A stretch of 60,000 bases of DNA from Chrysomallon squamiferum. Its lineage: Eukaryota > Mollusca > Gastropoda > Neomphalida > Peltospiridae. Location of the stretch: the NCBI GenBank assembly GCA_012295275.1, contig CM022665.1:1588167-1648166 (forward strand). The letters run 5' to 3'. The stretch's first letter is position 1. Each line of letters opens with the position of its first letter. Under the pieces are notes generated by a model. The model made no database searches. It had not been told where the DNA came from and saw nothing but the letters and a program-made list of their open reading frames with translations. The position numbers and the translations under genes are program-made. Below, one piece after another: positions 15,380-30,900 of the stretch.

Positions 15380-15863
15380 TAATGATAATAATAGTAATAA
15401 TAACTATAAAATAAATGTTTCTTATTTACTTAAAGAAATGGCATTTAAGAATTCAGAACGTTTTATCATTAAATGTATAGCAATATAATTACAGAAAGTA
15501 GTCAAACATTCTGTGAAATAATATTTAATCCTGTAATAATATTTATTTAATTGACATTGAGCTGCAGAAGCTAAATATTTTTTTAATTATTTAAATTCTG
15601 ATATCAAAAAGAATTATACCTGGAACATTCCCATAGTGTTGACAACAGCTTGTTTCACTGCTGGAGTGCATGCAACATCATAAGAAGCCAAGAAATGGTT
15701 GGACACAGCTACAAGAGCATCTTTGGGCCAGCGCTGGAACCAGTCCATTGTACAGCCAGTAATCAATCCAGGGAATTTCAGTGACCGATTTCGGAACTTC
15801 TCACCCACCTAATAAGGAAAACAATAATAGTGAAATATATGATTACAATCCTTTTTTTTGCTA

Positions 15864-15895
<32 letters not shown>

Positions 15896-18800
15896 TATTT
15901 TAGGGTGTGCTTAATGGGGTTTGTAAAAATGTTACTGGTATCTATCTAAATCTTACAATTTTTATCTTGGTGATAATAATCTTTCATTTTTCTATTTTAA
16001 TTAATTTGTTCTTTTCTCCCACCCCTATTCATAGATCATGCTGGTTTTGACATCCCACAGATTTAATATTGAATCCTATTTCATCTTTGCTATCTTTATA
16101 ACTTTCAAAACAATTTTATTTACTTTTAGATATAAATATTATTCTTACAGGAGAAAAGCAGAGGCAAACATGAAGGTTATCTCGAACTCTGCTCATATAA
16201 TAGTCATACAGATTTTCATTGGTTGGTGGCCTTTTAGGATGCTCTACTTTCATCACAGAAATCAGTTCTTGAAGAATTTCATCCATCTCATCTCTTGGAA
16301 ACAAGCCAGAAACCTGGAAAAACATTTTATTTGTTCACTTTTGAAATGTTTCATAAATTAATCTCTCACCTTAACTCTGCTACATATATTTCATTAGAAA
16401 GATTAAAAACAATGTTATGGAATATGGTTATTGAACTTTTGTATATTAATTCATTATGCGGTTTCAAATGATATTTTTTCAGTTCCCTTAAATTTGCAAT
16501 AAAAACCAAATTAATACTGAATAACCTCAAATAAATAATTAAGAACTTCTTATAACCCTATACAATTATTTCTATATCTGAAAATTTTATGTATATATAA
16601 AATTTAAGTTTAAACAGCTAGTAAATCTGAGTTAACATTTTTCACTTGCCTCTCCAGATGAGAGGATGTTGTTCATATACTCTAGGAATCCTTCATCTTT
16701 GATCTCATTGTCAGTGAAGAGAAATGTGATTCCCTTTCCTTGCTGTCCTGCAGTACGGTACAGAACTTTCAGATCATCTAACAAGTTCTGCACATTGTAT
16801 GACCTGAGAAAAGTATTAAATAACATTAAGTAATATGTTCTACTCAACATGAGAAAACTATCAAGTTTCATTGCATGTGTGCTTTAGAAATGAAACCTGA
16901 AAACAAACATAACACACAAAAAAAACCAATAACAATGAGAAAATAAGAATTATGTAAAATGTAACAAATATTTTCTTTCCATAATTTATAAATATTTATT
17001 TTTAATCCATACACTGAAACATTATTTCATTACAGGATAATGATTTTCAATTGTAAATTATAATAATCAAGTACTTTAAAATTTACATTATGACAATGAA
17101 AGTTCAAAATGTTTGATGTGTGATGAAACTGACCTGGTGAGTGTGATTTGAAAAGTCTGGTAGCCAGCAATGAAGGAAGAAAGTCGAGTCAAACTCTGTT
17201 TTCCAGAGCCACCAACACCAACCAGCAAAGCATGGCCTTTTGGAGTTCTGATGATGCGTGATATTTTCACCAAGTTGGTCATGGCATCCTAAAAAATCAT
17301 TTATTTTAATTTTTCTTTTCTTTTAATTTCATTTTTAAAATTAAACAAATAATAAATGCAATTTATCAGCTGTAGTTTTGTAGTTTGTTTTGTATGATAT
17401 CATCAAGAAAGTAATGTGGTCAGACTTTAATATGCTTGTTGATAATAAATAGAACTCAATAAGAAATTTTAAAATGTTTTTAGAAAAATACACACATGTA
17501 ACACACAGTACAGACAATAGAAAACAAACTGGACACATAAAAAATGCTAAGTGCCTATTATTAAAATAATCTAATTTATTTAACACAATTTTCTTATTAT
17601 TGTTAAAAACAAAAAGATAAAAAGACAAATTATTATAAGCACAAGTCCCAGCATCAAGGAGAATTCAGCTTTTTGTCAATAAATCAACAATATGTTTCTT
17701 ACGAATTAGCCAACATAGGCCCAAAAAATTTTTTTTGTTCATTGTTATGTATTATCAATTATGTAGACAAGATACATTTCAATAATCTATCAATTAAATA
17801 ACTTCATCACAGTCAGAGTCATATCACTGACCAGCATTTCTTCTTTTTACTCTACAGAATATGTTAATCCAAACATACCTTGAAAAACACAAGATCCATC
17901 TTTGTACCACGGACCATTTCATTGTACTGCTCCTGATAGGACAACAGTCTCTCTGCTAGAAATTCCAAAGAAGGAATTGGCTCATAGATTTTAGGAGCAT
18001 CAAGATCTGCATCGTCTCCCTCCTCACCTAGAAGTGATCATTACAAATGTATAAAATGTACTAAGATAATGAATAACTGAAATGTATTTAAAACAACTGG
18101 TTACCTAGATATTTCTAAAAAACATTTTTTGTAAGAATACTGTTCTCTATTTTATAACATAAAATCATAATCAGACAGAAACCCAATACTGAATAGTTTA
18201 ATTGCGATTTTGTCAGAACTTAAAAAAACCATTTAAAGTATTTAAAATTAAATGTGTAGTAACTTCTTCCACTGATAACAAATAATAAAAAGAAATGTTT
18301 TTTCTTTTATGTGTTTACAAGTAAACACATATGCATGCATGGATGCATACACATATACAAAAAAGATATGTGTCATTTTACAGGTAAAAGGAGTCTACCT
18401 GTAGGTTCTGGTGGTTCTCTCAAGAAATCAACAAAGTAAGATTCTGTTTGCATGTCAGAAGTCACAGCTGATCCACAGTCTTCCTCAGCCACCTGAAATA
18501 TTCAAATTTTATGTATCTTTTTATTGCCTTTTTTTTTTTTTTTTTTTGAAGAGCAAGTAAAAAAATATATTCTTTAATGAAAAACAAGAAATATAGATAG
18601 ATAAATAGAGAGACAGACAGCTGTATATATATGTTTAGCATACTGTATGTTTACTTTCACATCTGAATTATGTTTGAAATTAGCAATGAATAATTTACTT
18701 TTATAAGTTCCACTGTGAATGTAATGAAATTAACCAGGAATCAACTGTGAAACTATCGTGTTATTTAGCAATCAACTAATCCTAACATAAGCATCATCTT

Positions 18801-21800
18801 CTGAAAATCAAAATTTTAAAAAAAATGTTTTACCTGCTTAATAGTTTTATCAAACCAGTCTTTGTCAGCATTTTCAGTGAATCTGTCTGCAATGACTCGT
18901 GTACATTCATGTTTCCATAGCGACATCAGCAGACCAGAGTCGGTAATTATTTCTGAAGTTGTGTTCAACATACCCTAAAATTATAAATTGTGCTTTTTAT
19001 ATAATAAAATTTATAAATATCAACTTTGTAAAGAATAAAATCAAAGCATTCAGATTAAGTGTTCTATTTCTGAAGTATATTTTGTACATATTAAATAAAA
19101 TCAAAATGAAAGTAATGTTTTATATATATATTAAATTAACAAAAACAAGATGTCATAAAATATCATCAGATGTTTTTTCAAAGAAACATGATGCTATGCA
19201 TTAAAAAGTTTCATTATAAAAAATTCATTAATCCTTAAAAAAAAAAAAAAATGTATACATCTTTACTTATTGCTCTTCATATGTATCGTTGTTTAACAAT
19301 AATTATAATAATAATTAATAAATTTAACAACTAACCTGCCAAATTCTGCTGAGATCTCTCAAGTTGAATACATAATGGAATTTTGCTGGAGTTGGCAACA
19401 TTTTAATTTTAACTTTCTGCCAAAGTTTTCTGGTAGCTGCGATAAGACTTTTTGTGAGTTCTGTCACTTCTTCAATGAAACCTCTTTCCTGTAAATATAT
19501 ATTTATTTCAAATATTTAATTATTACATATTTGCCTTCAAAACCTTCACATTAAAACTTCAGCAGAAGATATTTTAAATGATTTTATGTGTTTATGTTGA
19601 AATTTGAATGCTATTAACTGTTCATTTTCCAATTTCTGAAAACTATGCCTATAATGTGAACAAATCAGAAAGAATTTATTTAGTGGATATATTGTTAATC
19701 GCCAAACAAAATTTCACTTTAGGTTTATTATAATTATAATCTGCTGTCCAAAGCATTAACAAACACAAATTTACCCAAATTATTTAGGAAAAGATTATTT
19801 AGCAAATGATTATGAAACAATGCTTTCAGGTATTTAAATAATGTATTAGCTCTAATTTAATATTACTTAATGTCATAAAAAGTTTTTAAAAAGGAGGAAA
19901 TCACTAGGTACCGGAACAAAGTGACCACAGCCAATGGTTCTGAAGATTTTGTCAATAGAATTGTTGGATGGCAGTGTACAGTTGAAGATGTTGAATCCTC
20001 TCTTGAGACGTTGTGGTATGTCATTTCTTCCTCCTCCTGGATGAATCATAGCAGCAATGATCTGAATGTCCACTATGTTGGTGAATTCTCCAGGTTTTTC
20101 CAAGTTGTAGAATCCCTTGTATTCCATCATCTGTCTTGTTATCTCATTGGTTACCTATTTAATAATCATAATTTCTCATCATTCAACCTTTCACTTTCAA
20201 AGCTAATAACAGTTTTGCAATATGAAAAAAAAATATGTAAAAATTAAAAAAAAGGAAAACTAAAAAATATGGTAAAGCAAAGGGCTGAACTGTTCGTAAT
20301 TATTTTAATTTTATGCCTTCTAATGCATAAATATTCTTTTTGTTTTCCATTTTTCATTTTATTTTGTTATTATTAAACAGTATGGTGAAAATTAACACAT
20401 AAAAATATATTTAGCACAGTAAGACTGCCACGATATCTTTTTTTCCCATAAGGAATACAAAATTTTGGTTTATTTTCAACTTGACTTTTTGTTACATGCT
20501 TGTAGATGAAATAAAATGTTAAAATTTTGTTTCAGATTTTATTATGTTTTTTAAGAAAACTGTACCTGATCTCCCCATTCATTGATGACTGGCATGTTGA
20601 TGTCATCAATGAAAACGGTCATCTTACGTCCAGCTGGTGGTCCATAGGTTGTACCCATCCGTTTATCAACAAAACTTTCAATGGTCCTCTGGTTAATAAG
20701 AAAACATATGAAACAATTAAATAACTATAGAGGAATTGGTTTAAACCTTTGGACTGAAATATTAATCACAAACACATGGAACACAAAGCTAAAAAAAAAA
20801 AAACCCAAACCATTAGTTAAAAACATGAAAAATTATGAAAGGTTAAAACCACCAAAAGCAAGTTATCTTTTGTCAAAATTGCAGGCTATAAATATTATTT
20901 ATTTTTCACCTGGAACAGGAGAGGTGTGGATGCACTGGAGAAGTTGAAACTTTTGAAGAGATGGACTTCAGGGTCTTGCTTGCCACAGTAGCCCTGCACC
21001 ATAACAGTTTTGCAGTTCCCTGTTCTCCTATCAACAAAACAGCTTTGGCTTGTTTGGCTATTATGTCTATGAGAAAGTCTGTCCTGACATTGTCAACATT
21101 GGGAACAAGAATTGAATGGTATTCTGGAGTATGGTCAGTTGGGTATGAATAATCAGGCACCTGAATCATAAACAAATCGTAATTTTATTGCAGACCTACT
21201 TAAGCTACAGATACCATTAAAGTAGGTTATTATTCTAGAAGGAAAGTGAAAAATTAAGAAACTGTTGAAAAATATTTAAAAACATTTTGTATTTAGTATT
21301 TAGATATACAAGTGATAACTGAATGAAGTTTACAATATACATTTATGTAAAATTTATTTAAATTTGAAAAAATGAAAATTTAAATATTAAATGAAGAATT
21401 TTTGCTTAAATAAAAGGAAACAATATGTCATTTAAAAATATTTCCTTTTCTTGAATTAAACAGTTTTAAAAATGTTATTTACCCGATCTGCCCAGTGCTG
21501 CCACTGGCCAGCTTCTGACACTACAAACTCATAGAAAGTATTGTCTGCATCATACGGAGGTAGGGGCAAATTCAAGTCGGTATTCAACTGTATAAACTGT
21601 TCTTCCAACTGAAATTAGAAACAAAAATATTTGTTATTTGTGAATTCCCATTCACCATTTTGTAATCTAAATAAAACGTAATTTAATGGTATAGCTATAA
21701 ATAACTTGTGATAACTCTACAGCCATTTCCTGAATCAAACTGATAAGAAATTTAGAAAATAGAGATATAGTGAAAGAAGGATATGCAAGTTATTTGCTTT

Positions 21801-24800
21801 ATTAAAAACAAGTTTTATTCACATATTTTCTAATTAACTGAACCTTTGAATCAAAATTTCACTGTAAGAAAATTTCAAAACAGCAGATATGAAGACATTT
21901 CCACACAGGTATATATTTTCTTTTTTCTTCCTTTTTTTTTCTTTTAATTGTATCAAATGAATTTGTAGTTATATTTTGCAGCACCTTTTCCTATAAGAAT
22001 CTTGCTATCATCCAAAACAAAAATGTAGATATATTATTCTTGAACTTAAATTTAATGTGTTTTTTCATATTTTTTATTTTACAATATACTGGTCATTCTT
22101 AAAACCAAATACTAATTTTGCAACAACCACCTTTTACTGTGGATTCTCGACTTTTTAACCTTGTAAACCTTTGGGCTAGCATTAAAAAAAGTTAAGGTTA
22201 AGGTTTCAATATCAAGTTATTTTATGTCTTAACCATAACAGATATATATTTTCACACTTAACACCAACCTTTAGCCTGTCATCCAGTTCTAACAATGCTC
22301 CAAGTGACCACATCATGGCAAATATGATGAGCCTGACAAGATGTTCCCGAGCCAAGTCTTTACCTTCCTCTCCTTTAGGTATCAGACCTTCCAGCAGATC
22401 TGTGGCCTGGCGAATGTAACTGCATTCCAAAACCTGCAAACAGATTTAAGTGTTGTGAAATTCATTTCTTCTGCAGGTTGTATTTATCATTGTCATTTTA
22501 AGTTTAAAAAACAATAAAAATATTTTATATGTTATGTTTTTCAGTTAAATTTTAATAAATGTCTCACAAAACTGAATGCAGTCCAATTTAGTTATAAAAA
22601 CCAAAATTGTACTGTTTATATTTTTGTTTAACTTCTGATTTAGTTTAAAATTAATATGATATTTTTTTAACTGATGTCCGTGAAAAATAACTTAATATAA
22701 ATTACCTGCATCTTTGGTAAGAGTGCCTGCTCCAGATACATAAACAGCTGTGGGAAAAGGCTGGTAAAGATGTCCAAGATAATGTCAGCCTGATTGGAAG
22801 GACGCTCATGAAGCCAGCCTGCAGAGTGATAAATAATTTAAATATTTAACCTTGATTAGAAGACAGTGTTATAATATATATGATAGTCCTTATCCCCATC
22901 ATAATATATTACTTTTATTAAACTTATTAGTATTATTAATCTATATAATTATTTTTGAAGTTTATGGAGAACTGCTGACCTGTTCCACAATAATAACTAT
23001 TTAAAATCCCACTGAAAGTCAGAAAATTTCTTAAAGATACAACATTTTGTATAAATAAAAGAATAATACATTAATTGTGTTATTCAAAAAATCAAATTTA
23101 AAAATTAAGAAAAATAAAGAAAACATAAAATATTGCAAATCACTTAATAAAACAAAATAATTCATTTGTCTTTAAATAATAAAATTATTTTCTTTAGGAA
23201 TTAAGTGTTGATCAATCTTTTTTTATATATAAAAAATTTCTGAAAAGTCAATGTGAGTACTTAAAGAGAATTGTGTTCTACCATTCTAAATGCATTTAGA
23301 TTAATAACAAACACTAACCTCTTAGTATGGGCTCCCAGTCAAGAATGGAACTACTCATGAAAACCATACCATTCCTTGATACTGTGGCAGGTGATGCATT
23401 GTCAATATTGTGGACCTCAAAGATGATTTTACAGTTTGGAGCCATTGGTATACGATCACCATTGGCTAGAGTCAGTGTTTTGTTATCATCAAGGACAGAG
23501 TTCAAGTTCTCAATCCAAATGGCATCAACAGGTCCATCCAGAATCAACCACACATGTTCACCCTTGAAATATAAAAAAATAATATTGAACAACCTTAGTT
23601 TATGACACACCCTGGGGTCTGGACAGGTCCAATTGGTGCACCATCCTGACTACATTTTACCACTGTTTTCGTTTAGTTAATACACTGAATGAAATCTGGT
23701 TTACTTATTTCTGGCTTCTAACAATAAAACCATAGAATTAATTTGTATTAATTATGCACGACCATACAAGAACTGCATAAAAGTACTATAAAAGTATTTT
23801 CTGTTGTATGCAGTGGATCCTCTAAACCATGAGGCAGTATCCAAGTAAATAAATGACATGGTTTTTTATTTGCTTTAACATTGCTTACATTTTAAGTGAT
23901 TTTTTATCTTCTTTCATTCTAAATGAAATTCTGTTTATAAATACCTTTTTTGTTTTATGAGTTCTTCTCCAGAGTGTTGAGAAGATTCCATCAGTCCAGT
24001 CATTGGTTGCCACATCCAGACGGCCAAACATTTGTGGTGCAGTTATAGCTTTAGGATTCATCCTCATCTCTTTATGTGGAACACCACACTCAGTCATTGC
24101 CTTCATCAGAGTTTGAATACATTTTGTTTTGCCAGCACCTGTTGGCCCAAGAGCCATCATTCCATGACGTACACACTGAGTCTCATACAACTGAATCAGC
24201 TTCAATATCCAAGGCTTATGCTGAATAAGTCCTGCAGCATCAATCTGCACAACAAAAACAAAATATAGAATGAATAAAAATTTGGAAATGACACCACTTC
24301 AAACTGCTGTTCATAAATTTAACACCACTTTGATGTCAAATACTTTTGTGTATTATTATTAAAATGGTAAAATAATTAACACTTTATCATTTATACTATT
24401 AAGATAACATTTACAAAATTAAAAGTGAATATTTTTGGTATAGTTAGAATTGTGGTGAGTATTTGTTGTTTTTAATCATCAATGAATAACATGTTTTGGG
24501 AACCAAAGAAAGTACATTCTTTTAAGCATATTAACAGAAATGATTTCAGTAATGCAGTAACAGGATCAGTATATTTATTTATTAACCTGGTGATCTATAG
24601 CAGCTTCCATTTCTGGGTAGCCAGCCTTATCAAGTGTCATGCCAGGGAAAAGATCATCAATCAGAGACATGAAAAGTGGCTCATCTTCATCCACCTGCAA
24701 GTAAACAGCTAATTACATACCCTTTCAAAAACCATTTTACAAAATTTAATATAATAGATATAGGTACATATAAAATATCAGAATCTGCTAACAGCTAAAT

Positions 24801-27800
24801 AATTTACACTATCACTAGTCAAGGCAAGTATTTTGAAATATAAACTTAATCTTCACAGATTTTTTCCTAAGATAAATACCAGCTATGAAATCAATTTTAT
24901 TATTCGTTTTTCTCTTTCTTGACAGTTTTTTTTGTTTTAGTTCTGTTGAAAGATTTCACCAGTAAAGTGAATTTATCTGAATTCTATGAAATAATTTTCT
25001 TCTGTTACGACAATTTCTATAAAATGCTTACCAGTTTTGAAAGGTTCATATCTCTCAAGACTCTCATCACAATGGTAGGTTCACTGTCTTCTGGATTTGA
25101 TCTCTTGAAAGACCCAAGTGTTCTTAGTACTGACAAGATGTTCCTGAGACCAAAATCATAATGAACCTAAAAATCAGAAAATTAATAAAATATTAATAAT
25201 TTACATTCATTTTTATGTAATGGAAAGAAAACCAGAAAATTAATCACATGTTGTAAAACATAAAAACAGTTCTTCCTTAGTTTACATTTTCTTCAGTAAG
25301 ACTTAAGTTTTTATTGAAAACATCTGTTTATGAAACTTTAAGTCTTAATAGGAAACAGCTGTAGGACAAATAAACACATGCCTGTTTACTGAGCTGCTCT
25401 TCACAAAGTTTGTAGAGTGTGTAGAATTTTTTCGACAGCACAACGTTCTGCAGAAAGCCACATGAAGCAAGTTTCACTCGGATGATAATGGCTCGATCTG
25501 GAACCATCATGGCCACTGTACGGAAGTTGATTTTCAAATTCTCTGGCAGCTCTTGACGGCCAGCATATCCAGGATTCTGTAAAACATTTATGTCATTTGA
25601 TCTATTATGTACTACTGACCATCAGTGAAGAATAATAATGGAGAACAGAAACAAAGTGCTGAAATAGTGAGTATGATGGATACATAAAGACAAAATTATA
25701 CATGAAAGAAGACACTAGTCTGAATTATAACAATTAAAATCTCACCTAAATAAATGTTTTTATATGGGATAAATGCTTTGAATTTCAAAAATATATATTT
25801 ATTTACAGTGATTTTAAAAATACCTTCTGCTTTTCCAGTGAAAACCAATATGTTAGAAGGTATCCAGCTATATAGTTTACAATAAATACATATTTTTACC
25901 ATGGTCAAGAAAATGCCAAACTCAGGATCCATGTCCACACTATCTCCATCAGTAAAGATAAACTGAACTTTTCTTTCTTTTTTGCAGGCCAGTACAATGG
26001 CAATCTGCTGGGCTGCCACTGACAGCACAGGTAGGTCAATCCTGTTGAATTCATCAAAGCAACCCCAAGCTCCTGACTGAGCCAATCCTGAATTTAAAAA
26101 TTGTAACAGTCAAGAATATTTTAAAATCATGTGGTCTTAAAATTCTATTTTCCAGACATCAGTCTCAAAACTGAAAAAAAAAATTATTTAATGTATATGA
26201 ATTAAAATATTTGCAACTTCCAACTGTTTCTTATTCTTTGTTTTTCTTTGTGAACTTTATTATTATTTTGTTTTAATGTTTATAAACTATTTTTAGTTTT
26301 CATCAGTTTTTAAAGCAATTAAATATACACATTTTTACATATACATTTATGTAGTAATTTTAAAATTTTCAAAAAAATATCAAGTAAGAAATAAACCTCT
26401 GAAAATATCAGATAACAATACCTTTGTAAATCCTGCCCAGACCTCTGTAGTCCATCTGATCAGAGCAGTTGAAAACAACAACATACTTTCCAAGACATCG
26501 GCCCATGTCTTTCACTGACTCAGTCTTTCCAGTACCGGCAGGGCCAGCAGGTGCTCCACCCAGAGACATTCCTAAAGCCTGAGCTAGAGTGATGTAACAC
26601 CTGGTGGCAGAAAAATAACAATCAAAGAACTGCACTTACTACATCCCAATAACTAAAACGGTATCAAGCAGATATTAATATACAAGTTTTAATTATCTTT
26701 TTAAATTGTGCTGAATTCTTTTTGTTTGTTTTTTTAACTAAAGATATACTGCATTTAGAAATATTTTTATTCAAATCAGTTTGCTAAAAACAAACATTCA
26801 TGAAAACTACAAGTTAATTCTGTTGGTTTTACTTGTAAAATAAATTTCTAAATCTCTTTTGTCCAGATATTAATATTATATGTTTTACTGACAATTATTT
26901 TTATAGACATTTTTATAATCTTAACAGAGGAAAAAGATAAAATAAAATAAACATTAAAAAACCCATTAAAAGTAAAACGTAACAATTTGTGAATATACTA
27001 TGTGCTCTATATTAATTCTACTAATGGTCACCTGTCAGTGAGTGGTGTGATGACCAGTCTCTCAGTACAGCCCAGAAACTCATTCTGGTATGTAAAATCC
27101 ACATCTGTAATTGAAATTAAACACTGGTCCACATCCTCTTTGAAATAAAATCTTGATTGTTTCAGCCACTCAAAGTCATTCAGTGATTTCACATGGAACC
27201 GAACCTAAATACAAAGTGACACTAATATAAATATTATGTACAGATGCAGACTTAATTCAGTAACTAACTGGGAGTTCTTTTATTCAAGTATTAGATAATA
27301 TATACAAAAAAGCAATTAGTCATCTTTCTGAATTATTTGAATCTATATTCGTGTGAAATCTATTTTACTTCAAAATACCTGTTTTATCATTTGCAGTATT
27401 ATAATATTATACTGTGGTCTGTATTATTCAGATCTACTGATCTTTAACAATTACTTTAATAATCAGTTTCCTATTCATTCAACTGATTTGATGTTTAATG
27501 GAATTTTTTGAAATGTGAAACTATGGATACAAAACATACCAGATCATCAAAGATATCTTTCTGATGGACATGAATGGTGATGAGTGTCTCATATTTTGTC
27601 CTCTCAATCTTGGTTAATTCTTTTGTGGTTTGGTCAATCAAGACATTCAGCAAGTCCAAGAATTTCTGGTTTGTGTTCTGCATTATTTTCTTGTCAACAC
27701 GAGCACTGTTAATAGCATCCTCTGCATCATGGGTCCATGACATTTGTAGTCCAAGAAGACCAACCTAGCAAAAGTAGATGAAATATAAGCATGTTTAAAC

Positions 27801-27951
27801 ACTTGTTTCTATATTTTTTTCAGATGATACTGCTTTTATAAACATGAAGTAACTGGTGAAATTATTCTTGAGACTCGGGTAAAAATTCCATAATATTAAT
27901 CTGATATTAAATGTGTAATAGTGACTGTCTTTATAAATTTGAGGGTTGTTT

Positions 27952-27985
<34 letters not shown>

Positions 27986-30900
27986 TAGACAAGTCAGAAA
28001 TTTCATTCAGCTTATTATTACAAGAAGAACAAAGTCTATTTCTTATCATTAATGGGTTTTTTTTTGGGGGGGTATACATTTAATTTTATACAAATACCAA
28101 CAGTCAATAATTAAGTTATTTTGCTATGACATGTTAATACACATTTTTGATGAGAAGTAAGAATAAATAAAAACAATAACCTGTGAAGGATAGGTGTTTT
28201 CAAATTCAAGAATGTTAAATCCAGGATCTTGAATGGCAACAGAAGCTGTTCGAATGATGCTGTGCAAAGTTCCCCTGCTCACACGCAGCAGGTCACCCAG
28301 CCAAATCTCTACATTGCCCTGTGCATTTACTGGTTCAACAAGATTAACCTCTTCACCTTCTTGTGAAATCAAACCAAGTATCTTGTCATAAACTTTTTCA
28401 TCAAACTTGACATTTTTTGTGTTGTCAAACACACTCAGCAAATGAGCCTGATAAATAATACAAAATGAAAAAAATTAATAAGCTTTAAAACCATAAAATT
28501 TTATGAAATATTTAATGATAAATGCTTATAGCATGTCCAATGAAATAAAAATGCATTTAAACTATAAATTATTTGATATAATAAAACTATTTCTGTGAAG
28601 AAAAATTAAGAAAAAACAAAGCATATAAAATATGTGTTCATAAATCCAATGATAAACATTCTAATCAGGTTCAGATATCCTAAAGATTAATGCATATAGA
28701 TATACAATTCATATAGAAAGACATACCTGAATGGTGTGGGAATCACTGGCCTGACCAAGAATTTCCAGCAATGCAGGATCTGACACAAAAAAGAATCTGG
28801 GAAAAACAAGACGTTTTTTCTCAAGGTAGCCAGTAAGTGACTTCTGGCAGATCTCAAGCTGTTCCAGCAGATGAGGCAGCAACTGACTGAGAGTGTCATC
28901 CCCAACACAGCAAATGATCACATTGGCATTTTCATGAGCACGGGCCATGATCTTCTGCCACGACTTGTCAATATTGGCAAAACGTTTTGCTTCCTGCAGA
29001 GAGAAGGTAAACAGATGTAGTGGACAGTCAAATGTAACAGATTTTGTTTTTGTACCACATTTTTATTTGGGAGAGGTTACATATCCTTTATTTTATATTT
29101 TTTTTATTTTTTTTAAATTCAAAAATATTTTGGTCTAGAATTAAAATAATGAAACTACTAAAAAGGAAAGGTTACAGAAAGTTAAGTTCTTCTGCCTAAA
29201 CCCCAAAAATTAAATTTTCAATTTTTGTGTTATTTTTAGAAGAAACATTTACTACTACACTTTTGAGATAGGTAGAGTGGAAGAAGCCTTCCTGGATCAT
29301 ATTACCATTTATATAATCAAAGAACAAAATTAATTTATTACCTGTGGCAACTGTTTGGCAATGTCACCACCAACAAATACAGCCTCTAGGTAAATCCAGA
29401 GATTCTGTACGATCAGCCAACTCTCAATAATCTCAGTAGTTCCAGTTAGCTTCTGAACCCATTCCTGAATGGTGGGCTTGAATGGTGCATTATATCTACA
29501 AAGTGTAAAACATTCAATATACAATTCATGTTAATTATGTTAAACATATTTCACACTGAAAAAATTAAATTAGCTACAGAATTAAGATGGACTGGTTGTT
29601 AGAGATAATTTAATTGTTATAAAAATGCAATCACAAAGCCACAAACATTAACTGTAAAATATCTGAAAGTGTTTATTAACCTGTTACTGAGCAATGAACC
29701 AAGGACCATTAAACTGTCTTCCATTAGAGCCACAGTTTCTGAGGTAGTGTCACCTGAAAATAAACATAAAACATTTATTTATTTATTTACTACAATAATC
29801 AAGAAGATGTGCTGTTGATTTGTTGATATTTTCTATTTATTATGTTGTTTCGTTTGGGTTTTTTGTTTTTGATATCTGACAAGAAGTTTTAAAAGCCTGG
29901 ATGATTTACCCTTGAGCAGAAGTTCTCCTCTTGTCTTGAAGTTGGCAAACTGGAAGTCCTGAGCACTCCAGTCGTTAATAACTTGTTTCAGCTTAGCCTC
30001 AATATCCTTTTCTTTCACAGCTGAGATGCATATATCCTGTATTAAAGAAATTAAACATACAATTATACTCCAACTTTTTTTTTATAACCTCAAAGATTAA
30101 AGAGACAACAATGCTGATGCTAAATTTTTTTCCCCAAATCTTGCCCTGACATATTTTATATGTTCATTTTTGAAGTTAAATGATTTAAAATATTTTCATT
30201 GAAGACAACACAGAATATGTAAATAAATGACTATTTAAAGTAAAACAATCATTCAAAACTCAGTCAAATAGAAATTTCAGTATATAAAACTAAAATAACT
30301 CACCTCTATTTCTTCTTTAAACTGCAGCAATGGTGCTTGCATTAGGTCTCTGAGCTGGAAGTTTTCAGATTCTACATCCAGGGTATGTCCAGTTATCTGA
30401 GAAATTCTCTCCCAGTGACGAGGCTGCATTGCTTTGTTTGCCATCATCTCCAACAGGGGACAGGTCTCATTGAAGTCATCAATAGTCCTTCGCAGTTCAT
30501 CATAGGCCTGCCATTCTTTCAAGGCTTTTGGCAGTTTGCGACATCTGTCAGAATGATATTAAATTAAAGCGAACATGTATACTTAGATGTTTACAAGTAA
30601 GTGGTAATTTTTATTTATTTTTATTTTATTAATTTATTCCTTTTTTTTTTAATTCTGTTAAAATGGATTTGATTTTAAAATATCCGACACATTAATACAC
30701 CAGTTCTTATAAAGAAATATTCATGAACTGTTGAATAAAAGGAAAGACCTATGCTCAGTGGACATTGTTTATTATGAAAAATGCTAATTCTATTTAATTT
30801 GTTTGTTTTTTGTTGTTTTTTAAATGTTTTTTAACTAAAATTCTACATTAATCTTTAAATATATAATACCTGTTCTGAAAATCCAGAAGTTCTGTGTTAA

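Noticed and set aside
20906-20909. Shifted reading of exon 47 as a natural alternative C-terminus of the dynein
   Set aside because: The shifted residues match nothing in the family, while the neighbouring frame gives the conserved AAA3 sequence and joins exon 48 correctly.
21000-21020. Programmed ribosomal frameshift at the AAA3 P-loop
   Set aside because: The bases around GCAAAACTG do not form a usual slippery heptamer, and no dynein is known to use frameshifting.
25696-25899. Downstream part of a long minus-strand open frame after dynein exon 38
   Set aside because: The frame runs past the donor at 25900 into the intron; the family join FLTM/NPGYAG shows the exon ends there.
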